Origin: Methylococcaceae bacterium TMED69
GTDB lineage: Bacteria > Pseudomonadota > Gammaproteobacteria > Ga0077536
Length of the DNA: 50,364 bases
Direction of reading: 5' to 3'
NCBI GenBank assembly: GCA_002170535.1
Contig: NHDW01000005.1
Coordinates: 1-50,364 of the forward strand
Part shown: positions 1 through 7,826 of the stretch, one piece after another
Position numbering within the stretch: position 1 is the stretch's first letter
Layout of the letters: each line of letters opens with the position of its first letter
Notes under the pieces: generated by a model
What the model saw: the letters and a program-made list of their open reading frames with translations, nothing else
What the model was told of the DNA's origin: nothing
The model's database searches: none
Program-made: the position numbers and the translations under genes

Positions 1-1
1 T

Positions 2-583
2 TTGCTGCCAATGGATAGCCTGGTGGCTAAAACTTCCCGCTATATTATTTTTATTATTGACACGTCTGGCAGTATGTTTAGATATGCCTGGACAAAGGTG
101 ATAAAGCAAATTGAAGATACTTTAGTAGTCTATCCAAGTGTTAAGGGCGTGCAAATATTAAATGATATGGGCTCATATATGTTCTCAGATTATCAAGATC
201 GGTGGATTCCAGACACGCCGGAGCTCAGAAAAAAGATAGTCGAAAAATTAGCTAACTGGAATGAGTTTTCTAATTCTAGTCCTGCTGAGGGAATTACAAC
301 AGCGATAGAAGCGTTCTATGAACCAAACAGAAGAATTAGCCTCTATGTTTACGGAGATGAATTTACCGGCAAATCAATTAGGGAAGTTGTAGATTATGTA
401 ACCAAAATTAATCGGAAAAATAAAAACAAGGAGCCCCTCGTCAGAATACACGCCATAGGTTTTCCAGTCATGAGAGCACAACCTACAGATTTCCAACATA
501 CGGGAATTAAGTTTGCTTCTTTGATGCGCAAACTCTGTAAACTAAATGGCGGAACTTTCGTAGGCCTAAATTCATTCCGTTGA
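2..583 (+). CDS. von Willebrand factor A (vWA) domain protein, probably 5'-truncated by the window edge
   Basis: The readable frame enters at the left edge, so the true start may lie outside; an ATG at base 11 could also start a short 190-residue form. A hydrophobic strand leads into DTSGSM (D at base 59), the metal-ion-dependent adhesion site (MIDAS) motif DxSxS of vWA domains. The rest fits one vWA fold: a strand with YVYGDEFTG, then IHAIGFP, and a C-terminal GGTFVGL near the stop. No membrane segment is seen in the visible part. vWA domains bind protein partners through a divalent metal. The partner is unknown here. Two putative lipoprotein genes follow on the same strand with a 7-base gap, suggesting one unit that may act at the envelope (inference). 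Confidence 0.75.
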   Translation: MLPMDSLVAKTSRYIIFIIDTSGSMFRYAWTKVIKQIEDTLVVYPSVKGVQILNDMGSYMFSDYQDRWIPDTPELRKKIVEKLANWNEFSNSSPAEGITTAIEAFYEPNRRISLYVYGDEFTGKSIREVVDYVTKINRKNKNKEPLVRIHAIGFPVMRAQPTDFQHTGIKFASLMRKLCKLNGGTFVGLNSFR

Positions 584-590
584 AAGCATC

Positions 591-1151
591 ATGATTAAAA
601 CGAAAGAATTATCATTTATCATATTGGTTGCTATGTACACTACAAGCTGTATGAATCAGTCTATCGCCATTAACCTAGATATACCTAGCCAGGTTTCAAG
701 TTTGTTTGAAAAACGAATTTTTTTAAGGATAACGCCAGAATTTGCAAATTTTACATATCGACATCCCCATCAGCAATCACTGTTAGTGGATATAGGCACT
801 GCTCAATCGTTTCTATTTAAAAAAATTACAAAAAAATTATTTGCCCACGTGCGAACAGATGAGTTATCGCATAGCTATACACCAGATATTATAATAACAC
901 CTGAATTAACAAATATTGAACTGTCTAAGCCTTCGGAGAGCGGTCTAACCAGTTATGAATGTCGTCTTAAGTATATGGTTTTAATTACGACTAAAGAACA
1001 TACCATAAATCACAATATTTTGGCATATTCCAGAACACCTAAATTAAATAAAAATGAAAACCAAGTCATCTCAGAACTATTGTCGCAGTGTATTAGAAAT
1101 ATTGCATCAAAACTAGAAATTAAACTACTGAAGCTTGCTAATGAAGTCTAA
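591..1151 (+). CDS. small putative lipoprotein, unknown function
   Basis: 186 residues starting at ATG 591, seven bases after the vWA gene. The N-terminus has a short charged stretch (MIKTKE), a hydrophobic core and Cys20 in the context TTSC. This resembles a lipoprotein signal, but Thr at -3 is not the usual Leu/Val/Ile, so lipidation is uncertain. The body is a mixed alpha/beta sequence with repeated IIITPEL / VLITT strands and no motif I recognise. Its 3' end overlaps the next gene by 11 bases, so the pair is probably translated together. I do not recognise a family. Its position between a vWA protein and a second lipoprotein suggests a shared envelope role (inference). Confidence 0.6.
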   Translation: MIKTKELSFIILVAMYTTSCMNQSIAINLDIPSQVSSLFEKRIFLRITPEFANFTYRHPHQQSLLVDIGTAQSFLFKKITKKLFAHVRTDELSHSYTPDIIITPELTNIELSKPSESGLTSYECRLKYMVLITTKEHTINHNILAYSRTPKLNKNENQVISELLSQCIRNIASKLEIKLLKLANEV

Positions 1152-1800
1152 TTTATTCTTTACTTTATCCCTCATTATGTTTATCGCTGGTTGTATGAAA
1201 CAATATCCTAATTTAAGCCCATCTGTTGAGAAAAAGGTCAATAATGTCTCTAAAATAGCAATAATAAAAAAAACAGACAGAGGTATTTTTCAAGCCAAAG
1301 AAGATTTCTTTATAACGTGTTTAACAAAAGAACTGCGGGAGAAAAATTTTATTATTATCAGTGATAAAGAATTCAGAGACCACACATTTCCTTTTTTTGA
1401 GTCAGACGAGGCCACCGTAAATGTTGAGCCATCAATTGATATCCTGCAAAACAAACTATTGCAGAAAAAGATGAATGCTCTAGGGGTTGATTATATAATA
1501 TGGGTTTCTGGCAGGATCGATTATTCAGATAAAGTCGGCGCCATGTCATGCACCCTCGGCTTATATGGTGGGGGATGTTATGGATACACCAGTCAAAAAG
1601 ACCAATCAAATATTCAAGCAGAAATATGGCATGTGGCCAGAAAAAAATTGTTAAGTTATAACACTGCTGCGGCTAGTGGAAAATCTCACCTGTTTGCTTT
1701 TATTCTTCCGATTCCTATCCCTTCTGATTCGCAACAAAGGAGCTGTAAAGAATTATCACGCTCAGTGCTCATAGAAATATTTAAAAATTTAAGCGGATAG
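1141..1800 (+). CDS. putative outer- or inner-membrane lipoprotein, unknown function
   Basis: 219 residues from ATG 1141, preferred over an in-frame TTG two codons upstream because it gives a normal signal peptide. The N-terminus MKSNLFFTLSLIMFIAGC carries a standard lipobox IAGC with Cys18 as the lipidation site. The mature part has a strand-rich region (SKIAIIKK), a later YIIWVSGRIDY strand and a Gly/Cys-rich turn LGLYGGGCYGY around residue 145. No catalytic motif is recognised. It overlaps the upstream putative lipoprotein gene by 11 bases and ends two bases before the stop codon of the convergent TPP-enzyme gene. A hairpin with a T-tract lies 33 bases past its stop. Family unknown. Confidence 0.65.
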   Translation: MKSNLFFTLSLIMFIAGCMKQYPNLSPSVEKKVNNVSKIAIIKKTDRGIFQAKEDFFITCLTKELREKNFIIISDKEFRDHTFPFFESDEATVNVEPSIDILQNKLLQKKMNALGVDYIIWVSGRIDYSDKVGAMSCTLGLYGGGCYGYTSQKDQSNIQAEIWHVARKKLLSYNTAAASGKSHLFAFILPIPIPSDSQQRSCKELSRSVLIEIFKNLSG

Positions 1801-1802
1801 AG

Positions 1803-3392
1803 CTATTTTATTAAAATATTTCTTTCGATTATGACCTCAATCAAACGAGGTCCTTTTTGTTTCATTGCGCTGAAGAACTGATCACGAAATTCTTTCACAT
1901 TCGTAGACCTTGACGCTTCTACACCCATTCCTTTTGATATTTCAACCCAATCAATCATAGGATTATCAATATTGAGCATTGAAAGAATTTTTTCATTTCT
2001 AGCCCCGGTTTTGAGCCTATCCAACTCTATATTAAGGATTGCATAACTACTATTATTCAATAATATGACTGTAATATCTGAATTTTCGCGAGCCATACTC
2101 CATAGTGTCTGGATCGTATACATGGCACTACCATCTGCTTGAAAGGTTATTACTTTTCGGTCAGGACAAGCAATTGCTGCTCCAAAACCCAGAGGGAGAC
2201 CTTGCCCAATTGATCCTCCCGTCAAACAAAGCCAATCATGAGGTGCTGCTGTTTCTGTCTGGGCATATAGCGATGCACTACAAGTTATTCCTTCATCAGA
2301 AATAATAGAATTTTCCGGTAAAAACTCCGAGATAATTTGCGATACACTGATTTCGTCAAGAGTAATACTATTGATTCTATCGCCCTGGCTATAATCTACT
2401 CTGGGCCTGCTTTTTAAAGATAAGTCCTCATAAAGGTCCTGCACGGCTTGTTCTACATCTTCATGTTTTGAGGCAACTTTAATTATTGAGCATGAGGATG
2501 GGGTTAATTTGCTGGGAATATCAGGGTAGGCGAAAAAACCGACAGGTTCTTTTGCACCAACTAAGAGTATCTGATCGTAGCTTGCAAGAAAATCGATCGC
2601 CACCTCAGCGAAATAAGGAATTCTATTAATTTTTACCTCACCAGCACCTCTATACAATCTAGGGAAGAATGTCTCGCACAACAAATCAGCTTCCGTCGCC
2701 TTCGCAATTGCGCTCGCATATTCAACAGATTTTTGGGACAGTCCCTGATTACCAAGTAACAAAGCCCTTTTTTTATTTAATCTTAAAGATCTTGCGGTAT
2801 TATTTAAAATAGAATCATCCACTGGTCGTAAACTACTCGTTGAAACCGATGGTTGTTCTAACTCTTTGCCAGTCTCCCACGAGTGATTAGCCGGCACTAT
2901 GATGGAGGCAATCTTTCCCCAACCGCTTTTAGCTTCTAGACATGAAAGCGTTCCTAATTGTCCAAGATTAGAAGGACCGGTTGACTTATTAAACCAATCT
3001 GAATGTAACTTAACATGACCTTCTAAATCTGAAGTAAGGGGAGCATCAAACTCAAGATGCCATTCAGCATGATCTCCGACTATGTTTACTAATCCGGAAA
3101 CAGCTTTTTTCGCGTTATGTAAATTTGCCATTCCGTTTGCATAACCAGGACCAAGGTGAAGTAATGTTGCTGCTGGATAGCGCTTCATGCGCCAAAAACC
3201 GTCTGCAGCAGCGGTAACTACCCCTTCGAACAAGCAGAGAATTGGGCGCATTACGGAGGATTTTCCAATAGCTGTAACTAAATGCATTTCCGATGTTCCA
3301 GGATTTGCAAAACAGGTATCAATACCTTCTTTTTCTAAACTTCGCAGTAAAAGCTCTGCTCCAGTATGTTGCGGTCTCACGTTATCACTCAT
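1803..3392 (-). CDS. thiamine-diphosphate-dependent enzyme, acetolactate synthase large-subunit-like (substrate unknown)
   Basis: 529 residues from ATG 3392; an upstream in-frame TTG would add three residues. The three-domain TPP-enzyme layout is visible: an N-terminal PYR domain with the activating Glu56 in FEGVVTAAADG, a middle domain, and a C-terminal PP domain whose cofactor motif reads ADGS (419-422) followed by NN at 446-447. The first Gly of the usual GDGS is Ala. The pattern FANPGTSEMH near residue 28 is typical of a widespread acetolactate-synthase-like/benzoylformate-decarboxylase-like family of unproven substrate. No regulatory small subunit gene (ilvH) is adjacent, so a biosynthetic IlvB role is unlikely. 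It overlaps the upstream RraA-type aldolase gene by 8 bases and is the last gene of the thiL-aldolase run. Confidence 0.85.
   Translation of the reverse strand: MSDNVRPQHTGAELLLRSLEKEGIDTCFANPGTSEMHLVTAIGKSSVMRPILCLFEGVVTAAADGFWRMKRYPAATLLHLGPGYANGMANLHNAKKAVSGLVNIVGDHAEWHLEFDAPLTSDLEGHVKLHSDWFNKSTGPSNLGQLGTLSCLEAKSGWGKIASIIVPANHSWETGKELEQPSVSTSSLRPVDDSILNNTARSLRLNKKRALLLGNQGLSQKSVEYASAIAKATEADLLCETFFPRLYRGAGEVKINRIPYFAEVAIDFLASYDQILLVGAKEPVGFFAYPDIPSKLTPSSCSIIKVASKHEDVEQAVQDLYEDLSLKSRPRVDYSQGDRINSITLDEISVSQIISEFLPENSIISDEGITCSASLYAQTETAAPHDWLCLTGGSIGQGLPLGFGAAIACPDRKVITFQADGSAMYTIQTLWSMARENSDITVILLNNSSYAILNIELDRLKTGARNEKILSMLNIDNPMIDWVEISKGMGVEASRSTNVKEFRDQFFSAMKQKGPRLIEVIIERNILIK
1833..1859 (+). 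terminator. candidate Rho-independent terminator for the vWA/lipoprotein unit
   Basis: On the plus strand GACCTC (1833-1838) pairs perfectly with GAGGTC (1847-1852) across an 8-base loop, followed by CTTTTTG. It lies 33 bases after the stop of the second lipoprotein gene and inside the C-terminal codons of the convergent TPP-enzyme gene. On the minus strand the hairpin is not followed by a T-run, so it would act only on plus-strand transcription. The stem is only 6 bp, so this is a candidate rather than a strong terminator. Confidence 0.45.
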
Positions 3393-4041
3393 CAACAACA
3401 AACCTTAAGCTACTTTTTTTCTTCTCTTCTAAATGCTTTATATGCTCTTCAACATTCAGCAAGCTTGATAGGTTAACTCCTTTATTAAGCTTCTCTAAAA
3501 TGAGTGCTTCTTTTTTTTCAATTTCAGAGGCTTTATCAATCGTTTCATTCAGTTCGCTCGGCTCAATAACCACAACTCCATCACCGTCTCCCACCAAAAT
3601 ATCGCCGTTGGTCACCCGCACACCTCCACAAAACACTTCATTTTTAGTGGGCGGAATAACATTTGTTGAACCCGCAGAAGATCGGCTCCCTTTTGCATAA
3701 ACCGGTATCTCAAGAGTCTTAATATGATCTAAATCTCGAACTAGGCCATCTATCACTATCCCTGCTAAGCCTCTTCTTTCTGCTTCTGTAGAAAACAGTC
3801 CGCCAAGAACCGCATCGTAAGTTGCTGACGCATTTACTACTAACACTTCTCCCTCTTTTGCATCAATGATAGTAGCCAGAACTCCAAGAAAGTCATTATG
3901 AACTTGAACAACTCTAGCCTGACCAACCATATTTTTATTGCCGTTGAACCGAACGATATCGTGATTTAAACACCTAATAGATTTATCAGCATCCGCCAAA
4001 GAGGAGCTACTAATTTTTTTTAGTCTATGAAGTTGATTCAT
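3385..4041 (-). CDS. RraA/HMG-aldolase family protein (class II pyruvate aldolase type)
   Basis: 218 residues, ATG 4041, overlapping the upstream HpaI-type gene in an ATGA. The family fold is marked by GGLFSTEAERRG (about 80-91) and VIDGLVRD (97-103). Gly81 and Arg102-Asp103 are separated by 20 residues, the G-x20-R-D signature used by 4-hydroxy-4-methyl-2-oxoglutarate aldolases to bind substrate and divalent metal. GDGDGVVVI near residue 152 is also typical. A lysine/glutamate-rich C-terminal helix (about 170-210) extends the domain. Members of this family are either aldolases or the RNase E regulator RraA. Retention of the R-D pair and location between another aldolase and a TPP enzyme favour an aldolase or oxaloacetate-decarboxylase activity (inference). 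Confidence 0.8.
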   Translation of the reverse strand: MNQLHRLKKISSSSLADADKSIRCLNHDIVRFNGNKNMVGQARVVQVHNDFLGVLATIIDAKEGEVLVVNASATYDAVLGGLFSTEAERRGLAGIVIDGLVRDLDHIKTLEIPVYAKGSRSSAGSTNVIPPTKNEVFCGGVRVTNGDILVGDGDGVVVIEPSELNETIDKASEIEKKEALILEKLNKGVNLSSLLNVEEHIKHLEEKKKSSLRFVVDE

Positions 4042-4817
4042 TTTTTGAACTTATCCTTTAAATTGAATAAATTATTCTTTGCTTCGTTAGTCAAAAAACT
4101 TATATCGCTGGACATGCAAAAAAAAGTAAAGCCAGAGTTTTTTAATTTTGCCATACGGTTTTCGTTTGATTCAAATATTCCCAGAGGTCTGCATTTCGCT
4201 TTGCATGCCTTAGCAATTTTATCAAATGATACTTTAATTTTATCACTATCCAATTTATTAGCGACACCCAAACTAATGGAGAGATCATAAGGCCCTATAA
4301 ACAAAGCATCGATTCCTTTTACATCTAATATAGAGTCAATATTTTCAACGCCTTCAAAGTCTTCTATTTGCGCAACAAGTAATGAGCTTTTATCAATATT
4401 TTCTAAATAGCTATCTAATCTATCCCCGAAATTATTACTACGAGTCAAACCTATCCCTCTTATTCCTAAAGGCGGCATTTTAAATGATCGGACCGCTCGC
4501 TCTGCATCTTCTTTGCTACTTACCTTAGGGATGATTACTCCTGATGCACCCGCGTCCATTGCTTTTTTTATAAAAATATCCTCATTTTTTGAAACTCTTA
4601 CTAAACAAGGTTTATCGCTTAGTGCCAGCAAGATGGAACCTAGTCGATGTTCAGGGATTTCAGTATGCTCCATATCAACAAAAAACCAATCAAAAGACAA
4701 GTTAGAGAGCGCTTCTGCTGACGACAAGCTATCCAAACTAATCCGCGTTCCAACTAATAATTCTAATTTTATAAGTCGTGATTTAAATTCTTCACTTTTT
4801 TTTAGATCTAGTCTCAT
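4038..4817 (-). CDS. HpcH/HpaI-family class II aldolase
   Basis: 259 residues, ATG 4817, two bases after the thiL stop. A single TIM-barrel domain of the 2-dehydro-3-deoxyglucarate / 4-hydroxy-2-oxoheptanedioate aldolase family. Residues equivalent to the known active site are visible with matching spacing: His51 in VDMEHT (base), Arg74 in LVRV, Gln150 and metal-ligand Glu152 in VAQIED, and metal-ligand Asp178 in FIGPYDLS. GASGVIIPKV and GIRGIG are further family marks. Such enzymes cleave 4-hydroxy-2-oxo acids to pyruvate and an aldehyde; the natural substrate cannot be read from sequence. It opens a three-gene tail (this gene, RraA type, TPP enzyme) behind thiL. Confidence 0.88.
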   Translation of the reverse strand: MRLDLKKSEEFKSRLIKLELLVGTRISLDSLSSAEALSNLSFDWFFVDMEHTEIPEHRLGSILLALSDKPCLVRVSKNEDIFIKKAMDAGASGVIIPKVSSKEDAERAVRSFKMPPLGIRGIGLTRSNNFGDRLDSYLENIDKSSLLVAQIEDFEGVENIDSILDVKGIDALFIGPYDLSISLGVANKLDSDKIKVSFDKIAKACKAKCRPLGIFESNENRMAKLKNSGFTFFCMSSDISFLTNEAKNNLFNLKDKFKK

Positions 4818-4819
4818 TG

Positions 4820-5791
4820 CTACGCTCTTGACTTAAAGTGATCAAAACCTTGCAATGCATAATGATTGAATACTCCACCTGATTCACTCAAAACGCTGAC
4901 TCCATGCCCTTTTTCAACCGTTCCAATAACTGTAATAGGAATATTTGCTTCTCTGCCGATTTTATCAATTTTATCCAAATGTTCGCTATTAAACGTAAAA
5001 GCTATTTCGTAATCATCACCTCCAGCTAAAGCATTTTCGGTTGCCGTATCTTTCGTCACTAAAGCTGAAATTTTTGGATCAATTGGAACACTCTCTTTAA
5101 TTAGGTTTATTTTCTTTTTGCTTTGGCTAGCTATCTCTCCAATATCAGTAACAAGTCCATCTGATATATCGATGGCTGAATTCATATATTTATTCAATTT
5201 CTTTGCCAACTGAATTCTCGGTGAAGGCCTATGATATCTACCCAACACATATTTTATATCAGGACTAGGTTCGCCGCTACGCCCGAGGAATTGAAGTGCG
5301 GTTTTAGCGCCTCCCAAGAAACCAGTAACCGCAACTAAGTCATTTTCTTTGGCTCCACTCCTATAAATAGGTTTAGATCCACAAATTCCTATTACTTGTA
5401 CCCCAATTGACAGAGCGCCTTTTACCGTATCACCTCCAACTAGATAACAATCACATTGAGCAATACAAGCTTTAACTCCTTCAATAAACTTCTCCATCCA
5501 ATTTTTTTCAATGGATTGTATTGATAAAGACAAGGTAACGTATCTAGGGGTAGCACACATTGCAGCCATATCACTTATGGCAGTCGCTATAGATCGATAT
5601 CCTAGATCATCCGGATCGATTCCGGAATAAAAATGTACTCCTTCTGTCATCGTGTCGACACTTACTGCTAGAAGCTCTCCACCAACCGATACTACTGCAG
5701 CATCATCGCCAATCCCTTTATATACGTCCTTTGGAAGACTCAAGCCGTGAAAAGGGATAAAAAATTCATTGATTAATTCTTTTTCTTTCAT
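4820..5791 (-). CDS. thiL: thiamine-monophosphate kinase
   Basis: 323 residues, ATG 5791. Phosphorylates thiamine monophosphate to the active cofactor thiamine diphosphate using ATP. Family motifs in order: GIGDDAAVV near residue 26, DTMTEGVHF near 46, SDMAAM near 73, GGDTVKG near 118, AIDISDGL near 210 and AGGDDYE near 260. Length is normal. It follows nusB by 19 bases, the usual gammaproteobacterial order. The gene normally expected next, pgpA, is absent; a cluster ending in a TPP-dependent enzyme takes its place. Co-transcription would link TPP formation with a TPP consumer (inference). Confidence 0.96.
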   Translation of the reverse strand: MKEKELINEFFIPFHGLSLPKDVYKGIGDDAAVVSVGGELLAVSVDTMTEGVHFYSGIDPDDLGYRSIATAISDMAAMCATPRYVTLSLSIQSIEKNWMEKFIEGVKACIAQCDCYLVGGDTVKGALSIGVQVIGICGSKPIYRSGAKENDLVAVTGFLGGAKTALQFLGRSGEPSPDIKYVLGRYHRPSPRIQLAKKLNKYMNSAIDISDGLVTDIGEIASQSKKKINLIKESVPIDPKISALVTKDTATENALAGGDDYEIAFTFNSEHLDKIDKIGREANIPITVIGTVEKGHGVSVLSESGGVFNHYALQGFDHFKSRA

Positions 5792-5810
5792 AATCTACGC
5801 ATTTTTAGGA

Positions 5811-6218
5811 TTATAAATTTGATTTTATTGAATCTAAAACTCCATTTATAAACTTATAGCCATCTTCGGATCCAAAGTGTTTACTTAACTCCACACACTC
5901 ATTAATCGTAATATGAGGGTCAAGAATACCAGATTGAAGTTCCAAAACGCCAATTAATATAACACCTTTCTCGACAGGCTGTATTCGCCCCCAAGATAAA
6001 TTACTTGCCTTCTCTATCATTTTCTTTAACTCCTCGAATTTGGAATCAATGTTTGTTAATAAATAAGCAAAATATTCCGCATCAATATTTGTATACAATT
6101 TAGAACTTTTAAATTCTTCTATAATTTTATCAATCGGTTGTTCGTTTAGCTGCCATTGATACAAGGCTTGTACTGCCAATCGGCGAGAAAGCACTTTCTT
6201 GAAAATAATGGAAGTCAC
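5811..6218 (-). CDS. nusB: transcription antitermination factor NusB
   Basis: 135 residues with a GTG start at 6218, one base after the ribH stop; a second in-frame GTG at codon 9 is possible because the conserved helix begins at SRRLAVQALYQW. NusB binds boxA RNA with NusE (S10) to prevent early termination in rRNA operons. The all-helical sequence carries the typical AVQALYQW, VEKGVILIGVLEL and INECVELSKHFGSEDGYKFINGVLD segments; the last is close to the E. coli C-terminal helix. Placement between ribH and thiL is standard for the class. Confidence 0.95.
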   Translation of the reverse strand: MTSIIFKKVLSRRLAVQALYQWQLNEQPIDKIIEEFKSSKLYTNIDAEYFAYLLTNIDSKFEELKKMIEKASNLSWGRIQPVEKGVILIGVLELQSGILDPHITINECVELSKHFGSEDGYKFINGVLDSIKSNL

Positions 6219-6219
6219 G

Positions 6220-6693
6220 TCAAAAGGTTCTGATTTTTTGAACCATTTCGATAGCAGTATAAGCAGCCTCGCCGCCTTTATCTCCTTTATTTGGATCTGC
6301 TCTGTAAATTGCTTGCTCCATATTCTCCACAGTCAGAACGCCAAAGATTATAGGTAGGCCATAGCTTGTTGAAAGCGAACATAAGGAAATAGAACAACTA
6401 TTTGCAACAATCTCAAAGTGTGCAGTTTCGCCCCTTATAATCGCACCCAATGCAATAATTACATCGGGCTGCCTTCTAAGAATCAAATTTTTGGCTAAAA
6501 CCGGAATCTCGTACGCACCGGGCACATCATGATCGCTAACTTTTATAAACTTGTCATCAATTTTATTTAGGTTACTGATACAACTATTTTTTAACATTGC
6601 CACAACTTCATTATTATATCTAGACGAAATTATCTCGACTTTTATCTCCTGTTGTATATCAGCAATACTATGAGTTATTTTACTTGATTCCAT
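6220..6693 (-). CDS. ribH: 6,7-dimethyl-8-ribityllumazine synthase
   Basis: 157 residues, ATG 6693, with AGGA about ten bases upstream. Condenses 5-amino-6-ribitylaminouracil with 3,4-dihydroxy-2-butanone 4-phosphate, the penultimate riboflavin step. Motifs: VPGAYEIP (about 58-65), ALGAIIRGETAHFEIVA with the catalytic His, GVLTVEN, and NKGDKGGEAA near the C-terminus that binds phosphate. Length matches the capsid-forming family. The start lies 14 bases inside the 3' end of ribBX, indicating translational coupling within the rib operon. Confidence 0.97.
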   Translation of the reverse strand: MESSKITHSIADIQQEIKVEIISSRYNNEVVAMLKNSCISNLNKIDDKFIKVSDHDVPGAYEIPVLAKNLILRRQPDVIIALGAIIRGETAHFEIVANSCSISLCSLSTSYGLPIIFGVLTVENMEQAIYRADPNKGDKGGEAAYTAIEMVQKIRTF

Positions 6694-7810
6694 TCGTTTT
6701 TTTTCCTAACTGTATATGTTCAATAACTTCTAAACCAAATCCAGATATAGCATGATATTTATGTTTTTGGCCAATAACCTTCATTTTTCTTACACCCAAG
6801 TCTCTTAATATTTGACTACCTGTACCGATTTTTCTCCAATCCATGGGTAAACTATCATCTGACTTTGATGGGTTAACTATTGAGCTATTATCTTCTAACA
6901 TGTTAAGCACGTCATCAGACTTGCCATAATTTGCCAACATAACCAATACTCCAGATTCTTCTTTTGAAATAAACTCAATTACTTTATCTATATAGGTTCT
7001 TGAACTTTTCTCAACAAGGTATGCGAGATCGCCCAATCTACTTTGGGTTTGAACTCTAACATGGACTGGTACAACTGGGCTAATATTCCCTTTAACTAAG
7101 GCAAAATGTGTGCCCTCATTAAGTGAATCTGTAAAAGTTATCAGCTCAAACGGCTCATTCAAAATATCTAATTTAATTGAACCAAGTCGAGATATTGTCC
7201 GCTCATTTTTCACTCTAAACTGAATTAAGTCCGCTATCGTTCCAATTTTAAGGTTGAATTTCTTGGCAATTTTTTCTAAGTCTGGTCGTCGTGCCATTGT
7301 TCCATCGTCATTCAATATTTCAACGATAACCGACGCTGGTTCTAGATCAGCACACTTAGCAAAGTCACAACCGGCCTCTGTGTGCCCTGCTCTAGTCAAA
7401 ACTCCTCCTGGTTGTGCCATCAAAGGAAAAATATGACCAGGTTGTCTTAAGTCTGATGGTTTCGCATCTGCTTTAATAGCACTGCTAATAGTTCTTGCTC
7501 GATCCGCGGCCGATATTCCTGTAGTTACGCCACTTGAGGCTTCTATAGACACAGTAAAATTAGTAGAGTGCACATCCATTGAGCCTCTCACCATCAAAGG
7601 AATATTTAGTCGCTGGCACCTCTCTTCTGTTAAAGTTAAACAAATTAGGCCCCTGCCGTTTTTTGCCATAAAATTCACATGTTGAGCTGTGCAGAATTCA
7701 GCTGCAATAATGAAATCACCTTCATTCTCACGATCCTCATCGTCCATGACGATGATCATTTTTCCTTGCTTGATATCGCTAATTAATTCTTCAGTTGAAT
7801 TAAGTTTCAT
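6680..7810 (-). CDS. ribB: 3,4-dihydroxy-2-butanone 4-phosphate synthase with a degenerate GTP cyclohydrolase II domain (RibBX type)
   Basis: 376 residues, ATG 7810. The N-terminal DHBP synthase domain (about 1-200) is intact: DDEDRENEGD (23-32), GRGLICLTL, and GHIFPL followed by AGHTEAG, the acidic and histidine residues that bind Mg and ribulose 5-phosphate. The C-terminal half (about 205-370) aligns with GTP cyclohydrolase II, but the three zinc cysteines of the C-x10-C-x-C motif are gone. The equivalent stretch (residues 254-271) reads QTQSRLGDLAYLVEKSSR, with no Cys. The protein should therefore supply only the DHBP branch. A separate ribA must exist elsewhere if riboflavin is made. This is the RibBX arrangement known in many gammaproteobacteria. 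Confidence 0.93.
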   Translation of the reverse strand: MKLNSTEELISDIKQGKMIIVMDDEDRENEGDFIIAAEFCTAQHVNFMAKNGRGLICLTLTEERCQRLNIPLMVRGSMDVHSTNFTVSIEASSGVTTGISAADRARTISSAIKADAKPSDLRQPGHIFPLMAQPGGVLTRAGHTEAGCDFAKCADLEPASVIVEILNDDGTMARRPDLEKIAKKFNLKIGTIADLIQFRVKNERTISRLGSIKLDILNEPFELITFTDSLNEGTHFALVKGNISPVVPVHVRVQTQSRLGDLAYLVEKSSRTYIDKVIEFISKEESGVLVMLANYGKSDDVLNMLEDNSSIVNPSKSDDSLPMDWRKIGTGSQILRDLGVRKMKVIGQKHKYHAISGFGLEVIEHIQLGKKTNGIK

Positions 7811-7826
7811 AAAAATAGTTCCAGAC

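Noticed and set aside
3293-3700. Plus-strand open frame of 135 residues across the TPP enzyme and RraA-type genes
   Set aside because: It is antisense to two well-supported genes, has low-complexity Ser/Phe composition and no motif.
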